From positions 744,001 through 808,000 of the forward strand of contig NZ_OZ034692.1 of NCBI RefSeq assembly GCF_964026735.1: a DNA stretch of 64,000 bases, read 5' to 3'. The DNA comes from Wolbachia endosymbiont (group E) of Neria commutata (GTDB taxonomy: Bacteria > Pseudomonadota > Alphaproteobacteria > Rickettsiales > Anaplasmataceae). The number at the start of each line of letters is the position of its first letter. Within the stretch, counting starts at the first letter, position 1. A program made the translations under genes and the position numbers. The notes beneath the pieces were generated by a model. It made no database searches and was not told where the DNA came from. It saw only the letters and a list, made by a program, of their open reading frames with translations. This document shows positions 38,404-48,514 of this stretch, one piece after another.

Positions 38404-39888
38404 ATGTACAACGATTTATGCGATTTCATTAAAGTCTTAGAAGAAAAAAAAGACCTGATTAGAGTTAAAGAGGAAGTGTTAACGATACTGGAGATGACAG
38501 AAATTCACCGCAGAGTTTTGTCAAATAAAGGCCCAGCTATCATTTTTGAAAACGTTGTCACTGAACATGGTAAAAATTCTATTCCAGTTCTAGTTAATTT
38601 GTTTGGCACTATTGATAGAATTGCTTTAGGGCTAAATATAAATCAAAGTGAACTTAGAGAACTTGGTAAACTTCTAGCATTTTTAAAATCCCCTGAGCCG
38701 CCAAAAAATTTTAAGGATGCAATAAAAATGTTTCCTTTACTCAAAGTAGTGTTGTCGATGCGAAGCAAGATAGTAAAAAAAGCTCTGTGCCAGGAAGTGA
38801 TACTAAAGGGAGATGAAGTAGATTTGAGCATTCTTCCTATTCAAACATGTTGGCCGAACGAACCTGCACCACTCATCACTTGGCCGATTGTGGTAACTAA
38901 AGGACCAACTGACAATAAACAAGATAATTTCAATCTTGGAATATATCGTATGCAGGTAATAGATAAAAAAACAACACTAATGCGTTGGCTAGCACACAGG
39001 GGTGGTGCAACTCACCATAAGCGTTGGAAGGAGGAAGGCAGGGATATGGAATTTCCTGCAGCTGTTGTGATTGGAGCTGATCCTGCAACGATCATTGCTG
39101 CTGTAACTCCAGTGCCAGAAACATTGTCGGAATATCAATTTGCTGGACTACTACGCAAAAAGCCTCTTGAACTCGTAAATTGTAAAACTGTTCCGCTTCA
39201 GGTACCAGCTCATGCTGAGATCGTTCTGGAAGGCTACGTGAGCCTAGAAAATTATCGAGATGAAGGACCATACGGAGATCATACTGGCTACTATAATTCT
39301 GTTGAACAGTTTCCTGAGTTTAATATTACTGCAATTACTATGCGTAAAAATCCAATTTACCTTAGCACTTTCACTGGCAAGCCACCGGATGAACCATCGA
39401 TTCTTGGTGAAGCATTAAATGAAATTTTTGTTCCTATTCTTATCAATCAATTTCCAGAAATAGTGGATTTCCACCTACCACCAGAAGGTTGCTCATATAG
39501 AATAGCAGTAGTGTCGATAAAAAAATCTTATCCAGGACACGCAAGAAGAATTGTTATGGGCATACTTTCTTTTTTGAAGCAATTCTTATATACAAAATTT
39601 ATTATAGTTGTTGATGATGACATAAATATACGTGATTGGAAGGAAGTGATGTGGGCAATCTCGACAAGAATGGACCCAGCGCGTGACACAATCACAATAG
39701 AAAATGCTCCAATTGATTATTTAGATTTTGCTTCCCCCGAAAGTGGACTCGGAAGTAAAATGGGCTTTGATGCAACAAATAAAATCCCACCTGAAACAAA
39801 ACGAGAATGGGGAAAGAAAATTGAAATGAGCGAAGAAATAGTGAGAAAGGTAACAGAGAAGTGGAAGGAATATGGGTTTTCAGATTGA
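38404..39888 (+). CDS. ubiD: UbiD-family decarboxylase
   Basis: UbiD removes the carboxyl group from the prenylated 4-hydroxybenzoate in ubiquinone synthesis, using the prenylated flavin made by UbiX. The 494-residue product has the family motifs [51 protein letters not shown], the active-site stretch with [11 protein letters not shown] (about 290), and [20 protein letters not shown]. The length is normal. ubiX is not in the window. Confidence 0.94.
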   Translation: MYNDLCDFIKVLEEKKDLIRVKEEVLTILEMTEIHRRVLSNKGPAIIFENVVTEHGKNSIPVLVNLFGTIDRIALGLNINQSELRELGKLLAFLKSPEPPKNFKDAIKMFPLLKVVLSMRSKIVKKALCQEVILKGDEVDLSILPIQTCWPNEPAPLITWPIVVTKGPTDNKQDNFNLGIYRMQVIDKKTTLMRWLAHRGGATHHKRWKEEGRDMEFPAAVVIGADPATIIAAVTPVPETLSEYQFAGLLRKKPLELVNCKTVPLQVPAHAEIVLEGYVSLENYRDEGPYGDHTGYYNSVEQFPEFNITAITMRKNPIYLSTFTGKPPDEPSILGEALNEIFVPILINQFPEIVDFHLPPEGCSYRIAVVSIKKSYPGHARRIVMGILSFLKQFLYTKFIIVVDDDINIRDWKEVMWAISTRMDPARDTITIENAPIDYLDFASPESGLGSKMGFDATNKIPPETKREWGKKIEMSEEIVRKVTEKWKEYGFSD

Positions 39889-39945
39889 TTTATAAAAATA
39901 TTATATTATAATAGAGCTAGGTTAAAACTTTAATGAGGTAAGATA

Positions 39946-40492
39946 ATGGGTTATATTAATGACGTTGTTGGTAGCTACACTGCCACTCACGATTTTTTTC
40001 AAAATAACGGTGTTGGGGATTATAGAATTCAATGCGATTATGGTGGCGTGCCATATGTTACTCAAGAAAACATACATGCTGGAGATAGGTTTTGGACTAA
40101 CGATTTTATAGACTCACATTTTGGTAGAGAGATAAAAATGCATCCTCAAAGTAAGCTTTTAGCCAAGCAATATGCTGGAAATGGGCTGCCAATTTCAATA
40201 TCACTAGATAATGATTCAATAAAAATAGTAGAATGTCAGAAAAAAACGAAATTTGTGGAAATAGAAAGAGAATCAGGCAATTTAGTGCGTGATAAACAAA
40301 AGAGCGTAAAGTACCACACAACAAAGCTCTTATATGATGATGTACATGTTTATAATAATGATAAAGTATCAACCTTCAGCATTTAAGTATGATGCACCAA
40401 AAGACCCAAATTACCATTTAGACATAAAATTTACCAAGATTAATGATAATCAACCAGGGTTTTGGCAGAAATTTAAAAACATGTTTTTATAA
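39946..40492 (+). pseudogene. Protein of unknown function, frameshifted near its C-terminus
   Basis: The first frame gives 146 residues starting MGYINDVVGSYTATHDFFQN and ends at 40386. The neighbouring frame is open from about 40363 and reads YQPSAFKYDAPKDPNYHLDI, then FTKINDNQPGFWQKFKNMFL, to a stop at 40490-40492, just as one expects from the true C-terminus. One indel around 40355-40370 would account for this. TGAGGTAAG precedes the ATG. I recognise no domain. The short form might still be made. Confidence 0.6.
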
Positions 40493-40552
40493 TAGTTAAT
40501 TATACAGACCCAAGATACTGTCTCTGATGTCAAACAAATTATCTAACTTAAC

Positions 40553-40585
40553 AACCATCACCTATAAGGTGATGGTTTAAATTTT
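40553..40585 (+). terminator. Strong hairpin with weak T tract
   Basis: The arms AACCATCACCT (40553-40563) and AGGTGATGGTT (40567-40577) are perfect complements, with a three-base loop and TTTAAATTTT behind. It could end transcription of the upstream gene. A subterminal hairpin of an IS200/IS605-type element would look alike, though no transposase lies near. Confidence 0.45.
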
Positions 40586-40718
40586 AATCAATTTGAAATT
40601 GATCATTGTCATGAACTGGCTCACCCTCTCTGCAAGTCGTTCTAGCTATAATTCCTTACTCCTTAAAGACACAAGTTGTGGTTAAACAGATACATTTTCA
40701 TTTTTGCCTGATTTAACG

Positions 40719-40747
40719 TTGACCATTTGCTAAATTAAATGTTAAAC
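40719..40747 (+). promoter_or_regulatory. Putative gyrA promoter
   Basis: TTGACC (40719-40724) and TTAAAC (40742-40747) lie 17 bp apart, 24 bp before the gyrA ATG. The -35 box is good, the -10 box weak. It is read by eye in A+T-rich DNA, where chance matches are common. Confidence 0.35.
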
Positions 40748-40771
40748 TTTCATAAACGAATTAATATTTAA

Positions 40772-43489
40772 ATGTCAGATAATATAGTATCAGTATCAAT
40801 TACAAAGGAATTAGAGGATTCTTATCTTTCCTACGCGATGAGCGTGATAATAAGCCGCGCAATACCAGATGTTCGTGATGGTTTCAAACCAGTTCATAGA
40901 CGTATATTGTATGCAATGTCCAGAGCCGGGTATGATGCTGGTAAGCCATATAAAAAGGCAGCGCGTATAGTTGGTGACGTGATGGGGAAATATCACCCGC
41001 ATGGTGATGCAGCTATTTATGACTCTTTAGTGAGAATGGCGCAAGATTTCTCACTTCTTTTACCGCTTATTGATGGGCAAGGTAACTTTGGTTCTATAGA
41101 TGGTGATCCACCAGCTTCGATGCGTTATACAGAAGCAAGGCTTCAGAGAGTGTCACACTTTTTACTCAATGATATTGATGAGGACACTGTTGATTTTAGG
41201 CCAAACTATGATGGGCATGAAACTGAGCCGGTTGTGCTACCTGCAGAATTTCCCAACTTATTGGTTAATGGTGCAAGCGGTGTTGCAGTTGGTATGGCAA
41301 CCAATATACCTTCCCACAACCTTGGAGAGATAATTGACGCTTGTATCTTATACATAGAGAATAATGAAGTTACTCTGGACGAATTGTTAGAGGTAATACC
41401 AGGACCAGACTTCCCAACAGGCGGAACAATTCTTGGAAGGTCAGGAATAAGGTCAGCATTTGCAACTGGAAAGGGATCGATTGTTGTACAAGGCAAAACC
41501 CACATAGAAGACTTGCCGCAAGATAGGCAAGCAATTGTTATTGATGAAATCCCGTATCAAGTAAATAAAGTTAAGTTAATAGAGAAAATAGGCGAGCTTG
41601 TAAAAGAAAAAAGAATTGATGGCATAACAGAGATCAGAGATGAGTCTGATAAGTCTGGTGTCAGAGTGGTAATTGATCTCAGAAGAAACGCTGCAGCAGA
41701 GTTCATATTAAATCAAATATTGGGACTCACTCCTTTAAAAAGTAGCTTTAGTGTTAACACTTTGGTGCTCAATAACAATAGACCTGCTTTGATGTCACTA
41801 AAGGAAATCATAGTAGCTTTTGTTGATTTTAGAAAAGAAGTACTAATCAGAAGAACAGAGTTCCGCTTAAGAAAAACAAGAGAGAAAGCTCATGTATATA
41901 TAGGTCTTTATATTGCAGTTTTAAGCATAGATGAAGTTATCAAGATAATCCGTGGCTCAAAAGATCCAGCTGAAGCATGCAAGGAACTCTTGAACAAAGA
42001 ATGGAGAACTTCAGATGAAATCAATACTATTATTGAGTTGATTTCTGACAGCGCGAGCTTTTTGAAAGGTGGAGTGTATAGATTAACTGAATTACAAGTT
42101 AAGGCTATCCTTGATATGAAACTACAGCGTTTAACTGGCCTTGAAAAGGAAAAACTAGAAGCAGAGCTCAAAACAATGGTCGACTTGATCAAAGAATACA
42201 TCGATTTTCTTGGCTCAGAAGAGAAATTGATGAAAGAAATAAAAAACAATTTACAAGAAATAAAGAATAGATTTGCTGTAGCAAGAAAAACCACAATAGA
42301 AGAATCAGATACAGACATTGAAGCTGAAGATTTGATTCCACAAGAGGACATGGTAATCACCGTAACCATGAATGGGTATATTAAGCGCGTTAAGCTTTCT
42401 CACTATAGAACTCAGCGTCGTGGTGGCAAAGGAAAGCTAGGGCAGGGGTTGAAAGAAGAAGACGTGATCACAAAATTATTTGTGACAAACACTCATACTA
42501 GCGTTTTGTTCTTTTCTAACATTGGTCGAGTTTATAGATTAAAAGTCTATAAATTACCTCTTGCAGAACCAACTGCACGTGGAAGAGCGCTTGTCAATAT
42601 TTTTCCTCTCGCTGAAAATGAGACAATCACTAACATCATGCCACTACCAAGTGAGAATGATGAAAATCAAAACATAGTTTTTGCTACTGCCCATGGAAAT
42701 ATAAGACGTAATTCTTTAGCAGATTTTCACTATATTCCAAGCAATGGGAAAATAGCAATTAAGCTTGATGAAGGTGATAAATTAATATCAGTTAAAGTCT
42801 GTGATGAAATTGATCATGTTTTACTTGCAACAAGACTTGGAAAAAGTATAAGATTTATTGCAAGTGATGTGCGCCAATTTAAGAGTAGAAATTCAGATGG
42901 TGTAAGGGGTATTAGGCTTGCAAAGGCCGATAGTGTAATCTCAATGACAATGCTCAATGGGATAGAAATTACTACGGAAGTAAAAGAACTTTACCTAAAA
43001 ATACCACTTGAGAAGAGATTAGAAACTGCAAGTAGTAATTCTATAAATCCTAAGTTAGAAAAAACCTTAAGTAATTTAGGAATAGATAACGAATTATTCT
43101 TAAAATTAGCAGTGAACGAGGAGTTTATATTAACCATTACCGAAAATGGCTTTGGTAAAAGAACTTCCGCATATGAGTACAGAATAACCAATAGGGGTGG
43201 TGTTGGCATTACCAATATTCTGACTACCAACAGAAACGGCAATGTTACTGCAAGCTTTCCAGTTGAGCAAAGTGACAATATCATGCTGATCACGGATAAA
43301 GGAAAATTGATTCGCATTTCAGTCAATGATATCAGAATTGCAGGGCGCAGCACTCAAGGGGTAACTTTATTTAAAACAGAAAACGGTGAAAAAGTGGTAT
43401 CAGTTGCAAAAGTCGAAGATCCTGATTCTACCGAAGAAAGTGTTTCTGAGATTGAAGACTCTGACCCTTCTCGACCCGTAGCAGTGTGA
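40772..43489 (+). CDS. gyrA: DNA gyrase subunit A
   Basis: The 905-residue product has the winged-helix breakage domain with the catalytic Tyr119 in MRYTEARL, the coiled coil, and a C-terminal beta-pinwheel with the GyrA box QRRGGKG that distinguishes it from ParC. The quinolone region reads [14 protein letters not shown]: residue 80 (E. coli 83) is Ala instead of Ser, while the Asp at 84 (E. coli 87) is kept. The C-terminus is a short acidic tail ([13 protein letters not shown]). It is a full-length, single gene; gyrB is not adjacent. Confidence 0.97.
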   Translation: MSDNIVSVSITKELEDSYLSYAMSVIISRAIPDVRDGFKPVHRRILYAMSRAGYDAGKPYKKAARIVGDVMGKYHPHGDAAIYDSLVRMAQDFSLLLPLIDGQGNFGSIDGDPPASMRYTEARLQRVSHFLLNDIDEDTVDFRPNYDGHETEPVVLPAEFPNLLVNGASGVAVGMATNIPSHNLGEIIDACILYIENNEVTLDELLEVIPGPDFPTGGTILGRSGIRSAFATGKGSIVVQGKTHIEDLPQDRQAIVIDEIPYQVNKVKLIEKIGELVKEKRIDGITEIRDESDKSGVRVVIDLRRNAAAEFILNQILGLTPLKSSFSVNTLVLNNNRPALMSLKEIIVAFVDFRKEVLIRRTEFRLRKTREKAHVYIGLYIAVLSIDEVIKIIRGSKDPAEACKELLNKEWRTSDEINTIIELISDSASFLKGGVYRLTELQVKAILDMKLQRLTGLEKEKLEAELKTMVDLIKEYIDFLGSEEKLMKEIKNNLQEIKNRFAVARKTTIEESDTDIEAEDLIPQEDMVITVTMNGYIKRVKLSHYRTQRRGGKGKLGQGLKEEDVITKLFVTNTHTSVLFFSNIGRVYRLKVYKLPLAEPTARGRALVNIFPLAENETITNIMPLPSENDENQNIVFATAHGNIRRNSLADFHYIPSNGKIAIKLDEGDKLISVKVCDEIDHVLLATRLGKSIRFIASDVRQFKSRNSDGVRGIRLAKADSVISMTMLNGIEITTEVKELYLKIPLEKRLETASSNSINPKLEKTLSNLGIDNELFLKLAVNEEFILTITENGFGKRTSAYEYRITNRGGVGITNILTTNRNGNVTASFPVEQSDNIMLITDKGKLIRISVNDIRIAGRSTQGVTLFKTENGEKVVSVAKVEDPDSTEESVSEIEDSDPSRPVAV

Positions 43490-43920
43490 TAAATATGCAT
43501 TACCCAATCCATACCACAGCTATACGAACATCATGTAAAGTGATAGGTCTTGGTGTTAAGTGTCAACTACTGGTGTCGTTCCAGTGCCAGCTTCTCATCC
43601 CTGTAAAGGTCACATAATTCAATGACAAAAATGTTAAGATAAAAAAAACATTTTTGAGGGAGTAAGGTATGAGACGAAACATAGAAGATAAAACTTTAGA
43701 GAGAAATTACCAGAGTAAATGGAGATTTTTGACAAAAGAATATGAGCAAACAAAGGCAAAAAAGCATCCAATTTATAGATTTGTAGGTGATTTTTATCAT
43801 AGACCTGCTGCAAAGTAGTGTTGGACTAGCTATATATTACAATTATGTATCTTTGATTCTTAAATTAGTATAAAAATTCGATTCCAAGATTAGCATATTT
43901 TAATTTTATCTATTGCATCA
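43490..43920. other. Intergenic stretch with a transposase fragment and repeat pieces
   Basis: About 430 bases between gyrA and ogt. They hold palindromic-repeat words (GTCGTTCCAGTGCCAGC near 43572) and a 49-codon fragment at 43669-43818, listed separately. I see nothing else. Confidence 0.5.
43669..43818 (+). pseudogene. Probable N-terminal fragment of a transposase
   Basis: A 49-codon frame starts MRRNIEDKTLERNYQSKWRF after GAGGGAG and contains KEYEQTKAKKHPIYRFVGDF. A basic, helix-rich start with this EYEQTKxKxHPxYRFVxDF pattern resembles the first part of an IS transposase, and the frame then ends abruptly. The assignment rests on pattern memory only. The AT-rich flank with GACAAAAATGTTAAG might be an element end, but no partner end is visible. 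Confidence 0.4.
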
Positions 43921-44466
43921 ATGCTTAAAATTACAACACCTAAAGAAGATAAAAATAATCTAGAGATCTTTTACGGATTTCATTCTACTCTTTTCGGAAA
44001 TGCTCTGATTGGAGTCACTGAAAAAGGTATTTGTTGCCTGTCTTTTGTTGATGATAGCGAAACTTCAGCTATTGCAGCGCTTCAAAAAGAATGGCCACAG
44101 GCACAACTAAAAGAAGATACATATTATACAAAAACTGTAGTGCGCAGTATTTTTGAAAATGATGAAAATCCTAAGAAATCGTTTTGTTTATTTGCTAAAG
44201 GTACAGATTTTCAAGTAAAAGTCTGGCAGGGATTACTCTCAATTCCAAAAGGTACAACAACGACCTATGAAAATATTGCATGCATGATTGGTAAACCAAA
44301 AGCTGTGCGTGCTACCGCAAATGCAATTGCTAATAACCCTATCTCTTACCTGATACCTTGCCATCGTGTTATTCGTAAATCTGGAGAAATTCACAAGTAC
44401 CGCTGGGGAATAGAGCGTAAAAAGGCTATTCTTGCTTATGAGGCAACACACCTCACACTGGCATAA
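43921..44466 (+). CDS. ogt: Methylated-DNA--protein-cysteine methyltransferase
   Basis: A suicide repair protein that takes the alkyl group from O6-alkylguanine onto its own cysteine. The 181-residue product has the acceptor C147 in YLIPCHRVIRKSGEIHKYRW, preceded by the Ogt/Ada-C helix-turn-helix (TTTTYENIACMIGKPKAVRA) and the conserved ANNP. The N-terminal half is the usual variable domain. It is complete and converges on the ankyrin gene. Confidence 0.95.
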   Translation: MLKITTPKEDKNNLEIFYGFHSTLFGNALIGVTEKGICCLSFVDDSETSAIAALQKEWPQAQLKEDTYYTKTVVRSIFENDENPKKSFCLFAKGTDFQVKVWQGLLSIPKGTTTTYENIACMIGKPKAVRATANAIANNPISYLIPCHRVIRKSGEIHKYRWGIERKKAILAYEATHLTLA

Positions 44467-44489
44467 AAAAGGATAAAAAATATAGAGAT

Positions 44490-47400
44490 TCACACCCCTC
44501 TACTACAACCTTCATTTGTTCTTTTGCCTTGTATTCTATTTGCCCAGGAATCTTCCCTTGAACTGCTTATGTCTGTGCTACTAATTCTTCCAATTATTTC
44601 TTCTGCCTTAACGTCTTGAGAAATAACTTCAAAAGATTCAGGCCTTTTACAGCTTATTGTTTCAGAAGATTGAAGTTTTCCTGATCTTTTAAAACCTCCT
44701 TGTGTAATAGCATTATAAACGGATAATCTTCCAAATAGACAACTTTTTCCTATTTCTTCTTTGATATCTATTAGTTCATTAAATCTTTCAAGGTTACAAA
44801 CTTCTACTTGAATAAAATCTTTATGTTGTATGCTGTTGTGTAATCTAACATCTAACTTACCTAAACTTGTCTGAAACGTTATTATTACATCACCATTGTC
44901 TGAAAGATCAGTGTAGTTTCTTGTGCCATTGCTTGTCTCTATTTCTACTTCATCTTTACCGATTTTTACTATATTACCACCAAACGTAATGTTTCCATCG
45001 TATAACCCTAAACCTCTTGCTGCTTCTATGGCTTTTGCAACATCTACTGTGCTATCTGCCGAGCACTCCAGGTAAAAAGTTGTATTATCTATTTCTATAA
45101 GTTCTATTTTACCAGTAGTTGCACTTGCTACAGCTTTGTGAAAATCATCGATGCGTTTATTAGCTTCTAAGTAAGCTTTTTTTATATTGGTCTTGTGATC
45201 TTTAAATACTTCTTCCAATTCTTGATTTATTTTTTCATAGCTATTAATATCGGCTCCTTTTGATACCAAATTACATATTATATTGCTGGAAATTTTAGAA
45301 TTCTCTTTTAGCTCTTGTATTCTTAGCATTACAATATTTGTAAAGCTGTTATCTTTATTATTAAGAAAATTTAACCTTACTCCTGAATTTAACGCTTCAC
45401 TTACAACTTGATTTAATTCAGCTATGTCTTTACTCTTTGCTACTTTATCTGAAAATATATTCAGTTTTTCTCTGTCATGAAATGTGAATCTCATTTTACT
45501 TACACTGTCTATTTTTTGTATAGATTTCTCTTCATCCCTGCTATCGATAGTATTTTCTTCTAACTTTTCCGAAAGATAATGACTTGGATAAAGGCAAAGT
45601 TCAGGAATATTTTTTACATAAGAACCTATCTTGTCATAAAAATCATCATCAAGTGGCGGAACGCTTGGTACATATTCATCCACCGGCGCAGTTGGTAGCT
45701 TATTACCATCTTTACTTTTCATAGCATTTTCTAGTATTGTCTTAATTCTTTCATTAGCTTCAGCTTTTTTAGAAAGATGTATTCCATTAGAAAACACTGC
45801 TAGCTTTTCTATAATTCTATATGCCTTTTCCCTTTCTTCTTCTTTACAGTTCTCATCACACGCTGCTCTTATTGCAATATATATAGGTGTCCATCCTCTA
45901 TAATCCCCTATATTTGGCTTTGCTCCTCTGGATAATAACTGACCTGTAGCATTTTCGTGGTTATTTTCAACAGTTATTGATATCGGTGACGCGTCTTTAT
46001 AAGTAGTGTCGTTTTTTACATCTATAACACTACTTTCATCTTCACTTTCATCTTGAACATTAATGAAATTCTTTTCCGTAATATCAATTTCTGACTTTGT
46101 AAAATTTCCACACTGAACATTAATATCAGCTTTATTCTCTATAAAAAAATCTATAAGATGTGCATGCCCATACTTCGCAGCTATATGAATTGGTGCTAGT
46201 CCATTTTTATTTTTTGCATTAATATCTATTCCACTTTCTACAAGAAAGTTAAGCATTCCTCTGCTACATCCATATTTTACAGCATGGTGTAAAAGGGTAT
46301 TGCCTTCATTATCTCTAATATTAACCAGTATCTCTTTAGCTTTTTCAATATCAACTTCTTCCGTTCCAACACCATACTCGCCATCATAATCTATTTTACA
46401 AGGAAGAAGCGCCTTTAACATCTTAAGACTTCTTATCTTGATTGCGTAATGCAATGGTGTGTAACCATTTTTATCCTGTACTTTTATGTCAGCTCCTTTT
46501 TCTAAGAGTAGTTCTGTAACATGGATATTATTAGCTTCAGTAGCAAAAAACAATGGGGTTTGATTACAGTGATTTTTAACATTAACATCTATACCTGCAT
46601 AAATTAGCTCATCTACACATTTATAAGGAGTATCTTCAGAATAATCATTGCTATTACTATCTAATGGATCATTATCTAAAGAAAGAATGTCGCTTTTTGT
46701 AGTCTTACAATTTCCTCCTGTATGGCTATTATATGTAGCATAATGTAATGCAGTATTACCTTCGCTATTTACACATTTGATATCCGCGCCTTGTTTTAGT
46801 ATTTCTCTCAACACATTCACTTGAGCTAAAGAAGCAGTCAACAGTAGTGTAGTATCCCCCTTATTATCACGAATATTAAAATCAATGCTTTTTGCGTTAC
46901 CTAGAATACTCTCTGGAACACGTGTATCTTTACTGTTAAGTGCTAAATGTAATGCTGTATCTCCATTTTTGTTTTTAAGATTAATATCAGGATTTTTCTC
47001 TGTCAGTAACTCTACCACATTAAAATCTCCACACCTTGCAGCATTGTGGAGTGGTGTATTGCCTTCTTTATCTTGAATATCAACTTTTGCTCCTTTGTTT
47101 AATAGTGTAATGATAGCATCTTCAGAATTTTCCTCAGCAGCATAGTGCAATGGAGTTTTATCTTCTTTATCTTGTATATTAGGGTCAGCATCTGCATCTA
47201 AAAGATACTTTACAGCTTCAGAGCAATTAACATGAGCGGCATAGTGCAATGGAGTTTTATCTTCTTTATCTTGTATATTAGGGTCAGCATCTGCATCTAA
47301 AAGATACTTTACAGCTTCATGGCAATAACTATTAGCGGCATAGTGCAATGGAATTTTGCCTTCTTTATCTTGTATATTAGGGTCAGCATCCGCATCTAAA

Positions 47401-47921
47401 AGATACTTTACAGCTTCATGGCAATAACTATTAGCGGCATAGTGCAATGGAATTTTGCCTTCTTTATTTTTAATACTAGGATCAGCTCCTGCTGTTAATA
47501 ATAAATCTACTGCTTCAATATTAAAATCTGCAACATCATGCAATATTGTTTCTTCTGATTCTTCTCTTCTCAAATCAAGAACAATTTTCAGATCTTGATC
47601 ATCTTTATGACTATTTAAAAATTCTTTAAGGGTTAAAGCACCTGGACGATCACAAATATAATCTGTATAAAAATTATACACTCCTGAATAAACATTTAAG
47701 TTTTCTAATGCATCTAACAATTCACTATTTAGCTTTTTTTGATTTTCTGTTAACTTCAGCTCTTGCCCTTTTGTTATCAAAGGATCAACTATTTTTTGTT
47801 CTAATTCGTCCTCTTCTTCAACAGAAGTTAGACTGTTAAGCGTGTTCTTTTCTACTAAAGATGCTGTTAAACTTTTAGTTATTGAGTCTTGTCTGTTAAG
47901 AGAGCTTATATCATTAGCCAT
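44490..47921 (-). CDS. Large ankyrin-repeat protein
   Basis: A 1143-residue protein. Residues about 1-120 are a non-repeat leader without signal peptide. About 125-700 contain more than ten ankyrin repeats (pattern DKEGxTPLHYAAxxxxxEAVKYLLxxGADxN). About 700-1143 form a unique C-terminal region ending in a hydrophilic, serine-rich stretch. Neighbouring repeats at residues 152-285 are nearly identical in DNA and protein (HYAANSYCHEAVKYLLDADA twice in a row), which shows recent unit duplication. Ankyrin proteins of Wolbachia and relatives are candidate secreted host-binding proteins; that role is inferred here from the family only. Confidence 0.95.
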   Translation of the reverse strand: MANDISSLNRQDSITKSLTASLVEKNTLNSLTSVEEEDELEQKIVDPLITKGQELKLTENQKKLNSELLDALENLNVYSGVYNFYTDYICDRPGALTLKEFLNSHKDDQDLKIVLDLRREESEETILHDVADFNIEAVDLLLTAGADPSIKNKEGKIPLHYAANSYCHEAVKYLLDADADPNIQDKEGKIPLHYAANSYCHEAVKYLLDADADPNIQDKEDKTPLHYAAHVNCSEAVKYLLDADADPNIQDKEDKTPLHYAAEENSEDAIITLLNKGAKVDIQDKEGNTPLHNAARCGDFNVVELLTEKNPDINLKNKNGDTALHLALNSKDTRVPESILGNAKSIDFNIRDNKGDTTLLLTASLAQVNVLREILKQGADIKCVNSEGNTALHYATYNSHTGGNCKTTKSDILSLDNDPLDSNSNDYSEDTPYKCVDELIYAGIDVNVKNHCNQTPLFFATEANNIHVTELLLEKGADIKVQDKNGYTPLHYAIKIRSLKMLKALLPCKIDYDGEYGVGTEEVDIEKAKEILVNIRDNEGNTLLHHAVKYGCSRGMLNFLVESGIDINAKNKNGLAPIHIAAKYGHAHLIDFFIENKADINVQCGNFTKSEIDITEKNFINVQDESEDESSVIDVKNDTTYKDASPISITVENNHENATGQLLSRGAKPNIGDYRGWTPIYIAIRAACDENCKEEEREKAYRIIEKLAVFSNGIHLSKKAEANERIKTILENAMKSKDGNKLPTAPVDEYVPSVPPLDDDFYDKIGSYVKNIPELCLYPSHYLSEKLEENTIDSRDEEKSIQKIDSVSKMRFTFHDREKLNIFSDKVAKSKDIAELNQVVSEALNSGVRLNFLNNKDNSFTNIVMLRIQELKENSKISSNIICNLVSKGADINSYEKINQELEEVFKDHKTNIKKAYLEANKRIDDFHKAVASATTGKIELIEIDNTTFYLECSADSTVDVAKAIEAARGLGLYDGNITFGGNIVKIGKDEVEIETSNGTRNYTDLSDNGDVIITFQTSLGKLDVRLHNSIQHKDFIQVEVCNLERFNELIDIKEEIGKSCLFGRLSVYNAITQGGFKRSGKLQSSETISCKRPESFEVISQDVKAEEIIGRISSTDISSSREDSWANRIQGKRTNEGCSRGV
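47150..47470. repeat. Tandem 99-bp ankyrin units
   Basis: At least three consecutive 99-bp units on the minus strand share the stretch encoding EAVKYLLDADADPNIQDKE with almost no changes. Two adjacent units are practically the same (GKIPLHYAANSYCHEAVKYL). The low divergence marks them as recently copied and prone to change number. Confidence 0.85.
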
Positions 47922-48514
47922 ATTTACCTCCAGCCTTTCACCATATTAAATTCAGTATATCAGAATAAGTATAAACTTCCTACTAAAATTATATAGCTCA
48001 TGAGAAAATTTTAACGTTGTTAACCCTTATTTAATAAATAGCATAGAAGTCTTTTATAAATTTCACCTCACTCTATTTGTAGTGTCAGAAACATAATCAT
48101 ATGAGATGGCTGACAGCATCCTCCTGAAAGTAGAACAATTGAACGCAAAAAAGACTCATCACGATCTAGGCTCTGTGAACAAAATTTTATGAGAGCCATA
48201 TAAGTACCCCAACGAAGTTCAAAAATCCCATAAAAACCTCAGCTTTTTCAAATTCTTCTGTTGTCAGACCCGTTAATTGCCTGAAAACATATGGTGTTCT
48301 TGCTATTTTCACGTAACTTATTGCCATCTTCCCTCTTCTAAAACTTTCATTTTACATGCTTTTTAGTCGTTTTTACCTACTTTCTACCTTTTCGCAGGGG
48401 GGCTATTGTTTCGACACTTATTTCATATTCGCTAAAACCCAAAAAGACCTGTATTTCCTACACTTTCTTTGTTTTCTAATTCATAGTTGGGGTTTATAGA
48501 GGAACGATAGTTGT
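47922..48514. other. Intergenic stretch with an IS5-like fragment
   Basis: About 590 bases between the ankyrin gene start and the gpmI stop. It holds the minus-strand transposase fragment at 48187-48327 with a possible element end (GGCTCTGTGAACAAAATTTT near 48170). No other gene is seen. Confidence 0.5.
48187..48327 (-). pseudogene. N-terminal fragment of an IS5-like transposase
   Basis: A 46-codon frame begins MAISYVKIARTPYVFRQLTG and goes on LTTEEFEKAEVF before changing into unrelated, hydrophobic residues. The segment TPYVFRQLTGLTTEEF fits the N-terminal HTH region of IS5/IS1031-type transposases (xFxxLTGLxxeEF). The catalytic part is missing. The sequence GGCTCTGTGAACAAAATTTT beside its end resembles an IS5-group terminal repeat, so a deletion joined start and end of one copy. 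Confidence 0.5.

Noticed and set aside
41908..42369. 153-codon minus-strand frame opposite gyrA
   Set aside because: Fully antisense to a conserved gene, serine/isoleucine-rich shadow composition, no start signal.
47150..47470. Regular repeats that at first glance resemble a CRISPR array
   Set aside because: The units are 99 bp, head-to-tail and in frame, and encode ankyrin repeats; there are no unique spacers and no cas genes.
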